DNA of 45,310 nt, from the NCBI GenBank assembly GCA_964472505.1, contig CAYYQW010000026.1, positions 1-45,310 of the forward strand, given 5' to 3'. How positions within the stretch are numbered: the first letter of the stretch is position 1; every line of letters starts with the position of its first letter. The DNA is from JAYEIA01 sp964472505. GTDB lineage: Bacteria; Bacteroidota; Bacteroidia; Bacteroidales; JAADGE01. This document shows, piece after piece, positions 26,239-34,146 of the stretch. Both the position numbers and the translations under genes were made by a program. The notes below the pieces were generated by a model. The model was not told the origin of the DNA and did not search any database. It saw only the letters and a program-made list of their open reading frames with translations.

Positions 26239-26925
26239 TTAGTGATTCTCATTTTTTAATTTTCTTAAATACAATAAATTAACTGTCAATACTTGGTTTT
26301 GATTAACCAAAGCATTATTTATTAAATCTTTTTCATACACATTAATAAAACCATGGCCGTAGCGCAGTTCCAATTCAAAAACATTTTTGTTTAAATTTAA
26401 ACTGTAGGCTATTCCGGCTTTAATCCCAAAATCATAATCTTTCTTCGGATAAACTTCTCTTGATAAAGCTGTTTGCTCCATCGGACTTACTGCTTTACGA
26501 AAACTGTAATACGCATAAGGTCCAAAATTTATAACAAATTTGCTTATTCCCTCGCCAAAAGAAAGATGAGTAAGCGCCGAAAAATCTAAGCCATTGGATT
26601 TTAATACGAAGTATTCGGCATTGGCCATTCCGGCCGTATCGGTATCAAAAAAACTGCGGTCGTAAAACGAAAGCCCGCCTTTCTCGCCATAGCCCAATTC
26701 CAGATGCAATGCAGCACGTTGAGATTCAAAAGTTCTGAAGATAAGGGCTGCTGATTTCACTTCTGTTACATAAAACGGATATTCAATATTCAAATTGGTA
26801 TTGAAAACGCCGACTCCGCCTCCGGCGTTTACACCCAAATAATTATCCGGAATCATCAGCTTTTGTGCCGAAGTATTCAGAAAACATGCAAGAGCAAACA
26901 AGGATGTAAACAATAAGTGTTTCAT
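26239..26925 (-). CDS. Outer-membrane beta-barrel protein inside the suf operon
   Basis: 228 residues: a signal peptide ending NTSAQ, then an 8-to-10-strand-like pattern (GVNAGGGVGVFNTN, FEFELRYGHGF-type strands) similar to small PorT/OmpA-like barrels of Bacteroidota. I do not recognise a specific family. Its ATG overlaps the sufB stop by one base (TAATG), and sufC begins 1 bp after its own stop, so it is translationally coupled on both sides. No outer-membrane component is known for the cytoplasmic Suf machine, so its presence may reflect co-regulation (iron or oxidative stress) rather than direct function. Confidence 0.75.
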   Translation of the reverse strand: MKHLLFTSLFALACFLNTSAQKLMIPDNYLGVNAGGGVGVFNTNLNIEYPFYVTEVKSAALIFRTFESQRAALHLELGYGEKGGLSFYDRSFFDTDTAGMANAEYFVLKSNGLDFSALTHLSFGEGISKFVINFGPYAYYSFRKAVSPMEQTALSREVYPKKDYDFGIKAGIAYSLNLNKNVFELELRYGHGFINVYEKDLINNALVNQNQVLTVNLLYLRKLKNENH

Positions 26926-28370
26926 TAACCTACACTGTTTTCGAGAGTTAAGGATAAAAGTTTACGAGCTTCACTTGCAAATTCCATCGGCAAGCGGTTG
27001 AGCACTTCTTTTGCAAAGCCGTTCACAATTAAGCTAACGGCATTTTCTTCATCAATTCCGCGCTGGAGGCAGTAAAAAATTTGCTCCTCGGCAATTTTGG
27101 AAGTGGTAGCCTCATGTTCAATTATGGCCGAAGGATTGGCGCTGTCGATATACGGAAATGTATGCGCTCCGCAACGATTGCCAATCAGCAAAGAATCACA
27201 TTGTGAAAAATTGCGCGCATTTTCGGCGTTCTTTTTTATATCCACCAAACCGCGATAAGTGTTTTGTGCCTTCCCGATAGATATTCCTTTCGATATAATG
27301 GTGCTTTTGGTGTTTTTTCCTACATGAATCATTTTGCTGCCGGTATCAGCTTGCTGAAAGTTATTGGTTACGGCAACCGAATAAAATTCGCTGACCGAAT
27401 TATCACCTTTCAGTACGGTTCCGGGATATTTCCAAGTAACGGCCGAGCCGGTTTCTACCTGTGTCCAGGAAATTTTGGAATAATCGCCTTTGCACAATCC
27501 GCGTTTGGTAACAAAATTATATACCCCGCCTTTACCGGCTTCGGAACCGGGAAACCAGTTTTGAACGGTGGAATATTTAATTTCGGCATTTTTCATGGCC
27601 ACTAGTTCCACAACTGCGGCATGCAATTGATTTTCATCACGCTGCGGTGCCGTACAACCTTCAAGATAACTTACGTAACTGTCTTCTTCGGCAATTACGA
27701 GCGTGCGTTCAAACTGGCCGCTGTTGGCCTGATTAATTCTGAAATAGGTAGAAAGTTCCATCGGGCATCGCACGCCTTTAGGAATATAAGCAAATGAGCC
27801 GTCGGTAAAAACAGCCGAGTTCAGAGCTGCATAATAATTGTCTCTGTAAGGTACTACGGTTGCCAAATATTTTTTTACAAGTTCCGGATATTCTCTTATT
27901 GCCTCACTTATGGAGCAAAAAATAATGCCCTTCTCTTTCAGAGTTTCCTGAAAAGTTGTGTGAACCGAGACACTGTCGATAACGGCATCAACGGCCACAC
28001 CGGCCAATACTTTTTGTTCATTTAAAGGAATGCCGAGCTTTTCGAAGGTTTCTATAATCTCGGGATCCACTTCATCCAAACTGTTGTATTTAGGCGTGTT
28101 TTTTGGGGCGGCATAATAACTTATGTTTTGAAAATCCGGTTTTTCGTAATCGAGATGTGCCCATTCGGGTTCTTCCATTTGCTCCCAAGCTCGGAAAGCT
28201 TTTAAGCGAAACTCAAGCATGAAATCGGGTTCTTCTTTTTTCTTGGAAAGCGCCCGAATGATATCCTCATTTAATCCTTTAGGAAATATATCTGTTTCAT
28301 ATAGGGTTTCAAAGCCTGCTTCGTATGTCTTATTCTGTAATTCGCTAAGAATTTTATCGTCTTTTCCCAT
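26925..28370 (-). CDS. sufB: Fe-S cluster assembly protein SufB
   Basis: Scaffold subunit that holds the nascent Fe-S cluster. 481 residues, full length. Typical stretches are LAGVAVDAVIDSVSVHTTF, GSFAYIPKGVRCPMELSTYFRIN, TLVIAEEDSYVSYLEGCTAP and, near the C-terminus, NFSQCDSLLIGNRCGAHTFPYI with the conserved cysteine. It is the first gene of the seven-gene suf operon. The next gene starts within its stop codon. It appears intact. Confidence 0.96.
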   Translation of the reverse strand: MGKDDKILSELQNKTYEAGFETLYETDIFPKGLNEDIIRALSKKKEEPDFMLEFRLKAFRAWEQMEEPEWAHLDYEKPDFQNISYYAAPKNTPKYNSLDEVDPEIIETFEKLGIPLNEQKVLAGVAVDAVIDSVSVHTTFQETLKEKGIIFCSISEAIREYPELVKKYLATVVPYRDNYYAALNSAVFTDGSFAYIPKGVRCPMELSTYFRINQANSGQFERTLVIAEEDSYVSYLEGCTAPQRDENQLHAAVVELVAMKNAEIKYSTVQNWFPGSEAGKGGVYNFVTKRGLCKGDYSKISWTQVETGSAVTWKYPGTVLKGDNSVSEFYSVAVTNNFQQADTGSKMIHVGKNTKSTIISKGISIGKAQNTYRGLVDIKKNAENARNFSQCDSLLIGNRCGAHTFPYIDSANPSAIIEHEATTSKIAEEQIFYCLQRGIDEENAVSLIVNGFAKEVLNRLPMEFASEARKLLSLTLENSVG

Positions 28371-28417
28371 GACTTTATGTATTTTTTTTTATGTCTTTTG
28401 AAAGCGCTAATTTAGAA

Positions 28418-28425
28418 CAAATCTA
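28418..28425 (-). promoter_or_regulatory. Putative -7 box (TAGATTTG) of the suf operon
   Basis: On the minus strand TAGATTTG matches TAnnTTTG, 47 bp upstream of sufB. A TTTTG lies at only 9 nt upstream, too close for a standard -33 element, so either the promoter is regulator-dependent or this is a chance match. No IscR/Fur-like palindrome was recognised. Confidence 0.4.
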
Positions 28426-28511
28426 AATAAATAGCAAAACTATTTGAGTTAAAACAGCTGTTTTACAAAATAAGGAAACACTTGTTTGCGTTTAAAGAAA
28501 AATCAAAAAAC

Positions 28512-28703
28512 ATGAAACAAAAATATCTTAATATCACATTTATTGCTTTGGCTTTTGGGGCATTATTGCTGTTTTCCTCATGCAAAACGAATCAACGCGG
28601 CATTATTCCCTGCCCTTCGTATTCATCGGTTGAAGCAAACAAAAGTCAAGCATTGCCGGTTTTAGCTTCAGACGATAATGAAATCAAGCCGACGGCGGAT
28701 TAA
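28512..28703 (+). CDS. Small lipoprotein, unknown function
   Basis: 63 residues starting at the ATG before KQKYLN; an in-frame ATG ten codons upstream would put a charged segment before the signal and is less likely. A lipoprotein signal ends LLFSSC (Cys24). The mature peptide is only about 40 residues, with one further Cys in RGIIPCPSY and a polar tail. Its last 36 bp overlap the end of the converging RNase R gene, unusual for a chance frame. I do not know the family. Confidence 0.6.
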   Translation: MKQKYLNITFIALAFGALLLFSSCKTNQRGIIPCPSYSSVEANKSQALPVLASDDNEIKPTAD

Positions 28704-30812
28704 ATCTGCTTTTACAAGTTTTACGCGTATTTTATCGCCCATAGCATAACGCTTATTTTTACTTCTTCCGATAAGGCAGTACTTTTTATCATCGTAATTG
28801 TAATAATCATCATCCATCTCGCTGATAGGAATCATGCCTTCTATTTGATTTTCGTCAATTCTGACAAACAAGCCGGACTCGCTCACACCTATTATTGTGG
28901 CATCAAAGTCGCTGCCTAATTTATCTTTCAGAAATTCTACCTGCTTGTACTTTATGGAAGCTCTTTCGGCGGCTACGGCAAGATTTTCAGCTTCCGAAGA
29001 GTGCTTACATTGGGCTTCTATTACTTTATTATCGGCCGGTTTTTCATTGTTCAAATAACGCGTAAGCAGTCGGTGAACGATTAAATCCGGATAGCGCCGA
29101 ATGGGCGAAGTAAAATGCGTATAAAAATCAAAAGCCAATCCGAAGTGCCCAATATTTTTGGTTGTGTAATGCGCTTTCGACATAGACTGAACGGCCAAAA
29201 GTTCAATCACATTTTGCATATCGGAGCCTCGAATTTCGCGTAATAAATTATTCAATTTGTCGGGCACCTGTCGGAAGGTTTTAAATTTGTAATTATATCC
29301 GAAGCGTGTTATAAAGTTGGAAAAATTATACAATTTCTCCATATCCGGCTCATCATGAACGCGGTACACAAAAGATGAAGCATACTTTCCGCCTTTCTTT
29401 TCAGCAACAAAACGCGCCACTTTACGATTGGCCAGCAACATGAATTCTTCAATTAGTTTGTGAGCATCTTTAGGATCTTTCATAATCAGTTCCAAAGGTT
29501 TTCCGTCCTCATCCAACACAAAACGCATCTCGGAGCGCTCAAAAGCTATGGAGCCTTCTTTAAATCGCTCATCGCGAAGCTTTTCTGCTAAATCTTTCAA
29601 TTTTAGTATTTCTTCGGAAAACAGTCCTTTGCCGTTTTCTATAATCTCTTGGGCATCTTCATAGGTGAAACGCTTATCCGATTTAATAATCGTGCGTCCG
29701 AACCATTCTTTTTTTACCTCGGCCTTTTCATTCAATTCAAAAACTGCTGAATAAGTCAGTTTTTCTTCATCCGGGCGCAGGGAACAAATAAAATTTGATA
29801 AGCGCTGCGGAAGCATGGGTATGGTTCGGTCGGGCAGATAAATGGAAGTGGCTCGCTTGTAAGCTTCCTCATCTATTATTCCGGCTTCTTCCACATAATA
29901 GGAAACATCGGCAATATGAACGCCTACTTCAAAATTTCCGTTAGACAGCTTGCGAACTGAAAGTGCGTCGTCAAAGTCTTTGGCGTCTTCGGGGTCTATG
30001 GTAAATGTAGGAACGTTCCTGAAATCTTTTCGGTTTTTATATTCGCTGTCGGGAATCATTTCACTGATAGTTTCGGCTGCTTTTGCAGGGGCTTCGGGAT
30101 AATGATAAGGCAAACCAAACTCGGCAAGTATGGCATGCATCTCCACTTCATTATCTTCCGGGCGTCCGAGTACTTCGGTAATAACGCCTTCGGGGTTTTT
30201 CTTTCCGCTGTCAAAATCCAATACTTTTGCAATGGCTTTATCACCTTCTTGAGCTCCGTTAAGATTCTCATTTATGATAAATATATCAAAAGGGGCATTT
30301 CTTTCGGTAAGTTCAAGAAAAGCATAGTTCTTACTTTTCTTTACAATACCTACAAAATGTTCTTTTGCACGCTCAATGATTTCAATTATCTCGCCCTCAG
30401 GCTTTCTGTTTTTTCCAAGATTAGCTTTTCTAATCTTAACTTTAACTCTATCTCCGTGAAGCGCTAAATTGGTGTCCGTTTTTCGTATAAAAATGTCTTC
30501 GGGATTATCATCGGTAGAGATAAAAGCGGAACCGGAAGCGGTGAGGTGAACTTTTCCGGTAAGAACCGATTCGGATGGACGGTATTTGTATTTTCCGCGT
30601 GAAACCTGCTGTATTTCACCATCTTCTGCCATTTCATCCAAAACGGTATTAATCATTTTCCGGATTTCGGGATTATTTATGGCTAACCGACCGGCCAGTT
30701 GTTTATAATTGTACTGTTTTCCCGGTGTATGCTGAAACAATTCCAAGAGGTGTTCTCGCAAAGTTCTTTTATTATATGCCGGGATTTTATCCGGTCCTTT
30801 CTTATTTGTCAT
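28668..30812 (-). CDS. rnr: Ribonuclease R
   Basis: 3'-to-5' exoribonuclease that degrades structured RNA. About 714 residues: an N-terminal winged-helix/cold-shock part (about 15-210), the RNB catalytic domain with FTIDPEDAKDFDDALS (the Asp cluster binding Mg2+) and HFTSPIRRYPDLIVHRLL, and a C-terminal S1 domain with GLFVRIDENQIEGMIP. The Lys/Ser-rich tail of the E. coli enzyme is absent; the protein stops soon after S1. A TTG two codons upstream overlaps the previous stop; the ATG at 30812, 2 bp after that stop, is the better start. It lies in one unit with the Ig-like lipoprotein gene. Confidence 0.95.
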   Translation of the reverse strand: MTNKKGPDKIPAYNKRTLREHLLELFQHTPGKQYNYKQLAGRLAINNPEIRKMINTVLDEMAEDGEIQQVSRGKYKYRPSESVLTGKVHLTASGSAFISTDDNPEDIFIRKTDTNLALHGDRVKVKIRKANLGKNRKPEGEIIEIIERAKEHFVGIVKKSKNYAFLELTERNAPFDIFIINENLNGAQEGDKAIAKVLDFDSGKKNPEGVITEVLGRPEDNEVEMHAILAEFGLPYHYPEAPAKAAETISEMIPDSEYKNRKDFRNVPTFTIDPEDAKDFDDALSVRKLSNGNFEVGVHIADVSYYVEEAGIIDEEAYKRATSIYLPDRTIPMLPQRLSNFICSLRPDEEKLTYSAVFELNEKAEVKKEWFGRTIIKSDKRFTYEDAQEIIENGKGLFSEEILKLKDLAEKLRDERFKEGSIAFERSEMRFVLDEDGKPLELIMKDPKDAHKLIEEFMLLANRKVARFVAEKKGGKYASSFVYRVHDEPDMEKLYNFSNFITRFGYNYKFKTFRQVPDKLNNLLREIRGSDMQNVIELLAVQSMSKAHYTTKNIGHFGLAFDFYTHFTSPIRRYPDLIVHRLLTRYLNNEKPADNKVIEAQCKHSSEAENLAVAAERASIKYKQVEFLKDKLGSDFDATIIGVSESGLFVRIDENQIEGMIPISEMDDDYYNYDDKKYCLIGRSKNKRYAMGDKIRVKLVKADLIRRRLDFIIV

Positions 30813-30814
30813 AA

Positions 30815-33547
30815 TCAATTCGTATTTTTTTTAACCAATATATTCCACTCGTATATCAACTCCCAACCCGGTTTAGCCGGTATTTCTTTCGGGAAAATCA
30901 GGGTTCTTTCGGGCTGTCTCTTCTTAAAATAATCTCCGGTATTCCACTTTCCGTCGGCATTTTTATCCCAAACAGCTTTTAATCTGTAATTTTTTGGCAA
31001 CAGCCGTTTATAAACAATGGTTGTATCGTGCTTTAAGGTGGTTTCATCAACCAATTGCTCGTCTTTATCGTAAAGATACAAAATTAATTGTCCCTTTTCG
31101 AGTTTTGGCGAAATAATTGAATCATCCTCCATAATTCGATAAAAATCCTCTCGCTCAATATTTCCGACATTTTTTATTTCTACACTTAGGGTTCCGTAAT
31201 CGTCTTCACCCAATACTTCAAACTCATTGCTTTTGGCATTATTTACTCGTTGCAAAACATCCGTAAAAGCAGCGCTGTCGATATCGGCTCGGTATGAATA
31301 TAAAGAATCAATTTGAGCACTGATGTAATAGTTCAGATGATTGCTGCTGTCCGCTTTAACGGTAAAGGGTATTTCCTTCTCAATTACAATTTTGTGCAAA
31401 GAAGGATCAGCCGGTGTTTCAACATCGTCGGTTCTCCTACGAATTTCTTTCTTTTTTGTTTCAACTACAAGTGTAAAAGAATCTTTTATCTGTCTGTTTC
31501 GTTCATTTTTGTAGCTAATTTTTATCTTTAAGCTGTCTATGGGTTTCCATTTAATATCATCGAAATACAAAGAATCTTTTTCAGAAAGTATCGGGAAAAT
31601 TTCCTTTCCGGAAGCCTCTTTTACCTGAACATCATCGGAAGAAATTTCGCGGTTAAACAACAGGTAAAAGCCTTGCCGCGAAACACGCTCTGCTTTTTTG
31701 ATATACTGCTTTTTAGGAACAAAAACTGCGGTAAGCTGTTTTTCAAATTCACGCATTTTGTTGTCGGGATAAGGGCCGTCGGGGGTCGTCAAGCGAAGCA
31801 AGAGCGTATCGGAGTTTATGATTTCGGACTCGGTAAAACGCAGACTAAAAAAACGTTGATGTTCAACTTTTGAAATTTCAAATGCGATGGCTTCATCGGA
31901 ATTAATATTTTTTAAAGTAACCGCTTTGGTCTGAGGTTTTATGAAATGAATATCAAAAAGCTCGGGAGCTCTTCTTTTGGTATAAGTTATTTCCTGCGGA
32001 GTGAAAGGCAATAACAATTTCTGTGAAAAATTTTGAGTTTGCAAAAAGAAATAACGATTATCAAAGGAAATTTCAGCATTTAGCGTATCTTTTGCAGCGT
32101 TTTCGGGACTTAGTCGATAAAAAACGGAATCAGAGGCCGCATTTCTTTTTTCATTATCCAAAAGCACACTGTCGCCAATTAGCAAAGAAACGCTGTCAAC
32201 AGAGCGTTCAAACTTAAAGTAAATCAGGTCTCGTTCCGGCCTTCCGAAAGCATTCAGGTTTTGCTTTTTCGGGTCATCCACGGCTGTATCAATTAATTGT
32301 ATTAAATTGATTTTGGTGCTGTCCCAAGAGCGAAGGGGCGCTTTAAATTTCAAGCTGAAATCTTCAAAATAACCTATTTCTTCCGGGGCTTCATAATCAC
32401 ACAAATGCAGAATAGCGGAATCTTCCGTTTTAGTTTTCTTCAAAAACAAAAGCGAATCGGTATGCCTGTATTCCATTCCGAGCGAATCTGTCAAAGGATA
32501 ATGGACATGCACAAATATGCTGTCGCGAGAACTGAAGGCGGTATCCGTAAGCCATATATTTTGTGTCATAAGGCTGTCGGAAAATTGCATTAAAGTATCT
32601 TTATCATTTACCGGAACATAGGGAAAGACGATTTCGGTATTTTCGGCCGGCAAATTGAATTGCAAAACGATCTGCCCGGGCAGAGGCCTGTCAAAATTAT
32701 GTACGTACTGCTTTTTATGATCTTCTTCAAAAGAAAATAAATACACGTCTTGCGGGCTGTAAGTATGTTTTCTTCTGTTAAAAATACTGTCGGTTATGAG
32801 TGTATCGCCGGAAACAGCGGTTCCTGCCGGGAATGTATCGGTTAAGATTTCTGTTTTTACGGAAGTAGTTAAAAAACTGTCGAGAAAGGCAATGCGCTCA
32901 TTGGGCAGGTTAAAAAGCAGGTTGCCGTCATTATCTTTTAAGGAAAAAATCTTATAGGTTCCGGGCCTCAAATAGTTGAAAGCAAAATTGCCGCTGCTGT
33001 CGGTCAGAGTATAATAGTAAGGGCGATGCTGAGCGGGTACCGAGTCGCGTAAATCTCTGTAAAGAAAAACCGGCACTTTAATTTCGGGCTTCAAACTAAA
33101 AGCTTTCAAGAGCTTACCGCTAATGCGCATGCTGTCTATTTTTTCGCCGGTGGCAAAGACAAAAGCCAAATTTTCCAATTTATTGCCTTCATTAAAATCT
33201 TTAATACCCGAGCCAAAGTTCAGAAAATAAGTAACGGAATCTTTTAGTTCGTCCTTAAACTTAACAATTAAGTCTTTTCCGCGAATTTTAAACTCGGGAT
33301 AAGTTTCCAAAGGGGGTGAAGCATAAAAGTTACTGCGCATATTATCCAATACAAAAAACTCATCGAATGAGAATATAATTTTGTCATCGTCAAAATTAAC
33401 GGCTCGTATGTCCGGTTGGCTTTCGGTAATTACCGGCGGAACGGTATCTTTATCGCCACCCGTAAGCGTTCCCACTTGGGCGCAATCGGGAAAAATAAGG
33501 AGGCTAAGAATAAGGGCTGCAACAATTATTGAGTATATTTTTTTCAT
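30815..33547 (-). CDS. Large lipoprotein with N-terminal Ig-like (Big_5) domain
   Basis: 910 residues. A signal segment ends LLIFPDC, and the following AQVGTLTGGDKDTVPPVI is the pattern I know from Bacteroidota Ig-like lipoproteins (C-A-x-x-G-T-x-T-G-G-x-K-D-x-x-P-P), so Cys22 is the likely lipidated residue although the lipobox is poor. A Big_5/SbsA-like domain covers about 35-135, followed by a carboxypeptidase-regulatory-like repeat (FAFNYLRPGTYKIFSLKDNDGN). The long remainder is Ser/Asp/Lys-rich, and the C-terminal KAVWDKNADGKWNTGDYF recalls the same family. Probably outer-membrane or surface attached; function unknown. Co-transcribed with rnr. Confidence 0.82.
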   Translation of the reverse strand: MKKIYSIIVAALILSLLIFPDCAQVGTLTGGDKDTVPPVITESQPDIRAVNFDDDKIIFSFDEFFVLDNMRSNFYASPPLETYPEFKIRGKDLIVKFKDELKDSVTYFLNFGSGIKDFNEGNKLENLAFVFATGEKIDSMRISGKLLKAFSLKPEIKVPVFLYRDLRDSVPAQHRPYYYTLTDSSGNFAFNYLRPGTYKIFSLKDNDGNLLFNLPNERIAFLDSFLTTSVKTEILTDTFPAGTAVSGDTLITDSIFNRRKHTYSPQDVYLFSFEEDHKKQYVHNFDRPLPGQIVLQFNLPAENTEIVFPYVPVNDKDTLMQFSDSLMTQNIWLTDTAFSSRDSIFVHVHYPLTDSLGMEYRHTDSLLFLKKTKTEDSAILHLCDYEAPEEIGYFEDFSLKFKAPLRSWDSTKINLIQLIDTAVDDPKKQNLNAFGRPERDLIYFKFERSVDSVSLLIGDSVLLDNEKRNAASDSVFYRLSPENAAKDTLNAEISFDNRYFFLQTQNFSQKLLLPFTPQEITYTKRRAPELFDIHFIKPQTKAVTLKNINSDEAIAFEISKVEHQRFFSLRFTESEIINSDTLLLRLTTPDGPYPDNKMREFEKQLTAVFVPKKQYIKKAERVSRQGFYLLFNREISSDDVQVKEASGKEIFPILSEKDSLYFDDIKWKPIDSLKIKISYKNERNRQIKDSFTLVVETKKKEIRRRTDDVETPADPSLHKIVIEKEIPFTVKADSSNHLNYYISAQIDSLYSYRADIDSAAFTDVLQRVNNAKSNEFEVLGEDDYGTLSVEIKNVGNIEREDFYRIMEDDSIISPKLEKGQLILYLYDKDEQLVDETTLKHDTTIVYKRLLPKNYRLKAVWDKNADGKWNTGDYFKKRQPERTLIFPKEIPAKPGWELIYEWNILVKKNTN

Positions 33548-33606
33548 TCTGACTATAAGAAAATAAGCACCGATATAAATTTCGGTATATTAAAATTATC
33601 TGATTG

Positions 33607-33614
33607 CAAAAGTA
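33607..33614 (-). promoter_or_regulatory. Putative -7 box upstream of the Ig-like lipoprotein gene
   Basis: On the minus strand TACTTTTG fits TAnnTTTG, about 60 bp from the start codon, with no TTTG at the expected distance upstream. Confidence 0.35.
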
Positions 33615-33669
33615 CAAATTTTATAATAATTAACTGCGCTAAAACCGGCAAAACAGAATGAAGTGAAAA

Positions 33670-33700
33670 TTTGCCCGCTTAATCTTTTTCATTATTTTTG
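33670..33700 (+). promoter_or_regulatory. Promoter of tRNA-Arg
   Basis: TTTG at 33670-33673 and TATTTTTG at 33693-33700 are separated by 19 nt, an exact fit to the phylum's promoter. The tRNA begins 13 nt after the -7 box. Confidence 0.8.
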
Positions 33701-33713
33701 CAGCCAAATTTTC

Positions 33714-33785
33714 GGCCCCGTAGTTCAACGGATAGAATAAAAGTTTCCTAAACTTTAGATACAGGTTCGATTCCTGTCGGGGCTA
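33714..33785 (+). tRNA. tRNA-Arg (anticodon CCT)
   Basis: A full cloverleaf can be drawn. Acceptor arms GGCCCCG / CGGGGCT pair with a G-U at position 1. The D arm is GTTC/GAAT, the anticodon stem AAAGT/ACTTT is perfect, and the loop TTCCTAA gives anticodon CCT (reads AGG). The T arm ACAGG-TTCGATT-CCTGT is perfect. The discriminator is A, and CCA is not encoded. It is 72 nt with a good promoter. Confidence 0.93.
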
Positions 33786-33817
33786 CTGCATAAAGCATCA
33801 CAGGCACAAATATCCGA

Positions 33818-33846
33818 CTGCAAGAGCCGCATGCAATGCGGCTATG
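33818..33846 (+). repeat. 29-nt hairpin repeat, copy 2
   Basis: Exact inverted copy of 61-89. The core hairpin AGCCGCAT-GCA-ATGCGGCT lies 32 bp past the tRNA. A run of eight Ts follows about 18 nt further on, so it might help end the tRNA transcript, though the T-run is too far for a standard terminator. Confidence 0.7.
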
Positions 33847-33907
33847 TGCCGAGCTGTTTCGTTTTTTTTCAAACTATTTCGAGCAAAGAGTAATTTTCGG
33901 ACGCTTT

Positions 33908-33948
33908 TTACCCGTCCGGCCGCTCCAAGCGGTCTGACGGATGGTTTC
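33908..33948 (+). repeat. 41-bp dyad repeat, copy 1 (left of Rpn-type gene)
   Basis: About 41 bp, beginning TTACCCGTCC and containing CCGCTCCAAGCGG then TCTGACG. Inner hairpin CCGCT/AGCGG (3-nt loop) and outer pair CGTC/GACG are conserved. It recurs with a few substitutions at 35261-35301 in the same orientation, on the other side of the Rpn-type gene. Confidence 0.7.
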
Positions 33949-33963
33949 TAGTATTTACTAAAA

Positions 33964-34048
33964 AGATCTTCCGGCATCCCTTTCCTTTTGGGGATCCGGA
34001 AGCATCTTACTAAAGGAGACGCTGCCGGGTCGGGGACGCCGGCAGGTC
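33964..34048 (+). repeat. Nested palindromic (BIME-like) repeat, copy A
   Basis: Two hairpins in tandem. The first pairs CTTCCGGCATCC with GGATCCGGAAG around a long CCTTTTCC-like loop. The second pairs CTGCCGG with GCCGGCAG. The outer ends AGATCTTCCGGC and GCCGGCAGGTC are also roughly complementary. Copies B and C at the right end of the window share the layout with a shorter first loop. The stems are kept while loops differ, so structure seems to matter. Confidence 0.75.
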
Positions 34049-34146
34049 GTTCTTGATCCTCGGCCGGACGAAGTTTGCAAGTTCGAACTGATATTCAGGT
34101 AGTTTTGAATACTATATTCTATTTCATTAGCCCGGATTTGGAAAAT

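Noticed and set aside
33714..34060. tRNA-Arg as an integration (att) site of a genomic island
   Set aside because: No duplicate of the tRNA 3' end and no integrase gene seen in the window.
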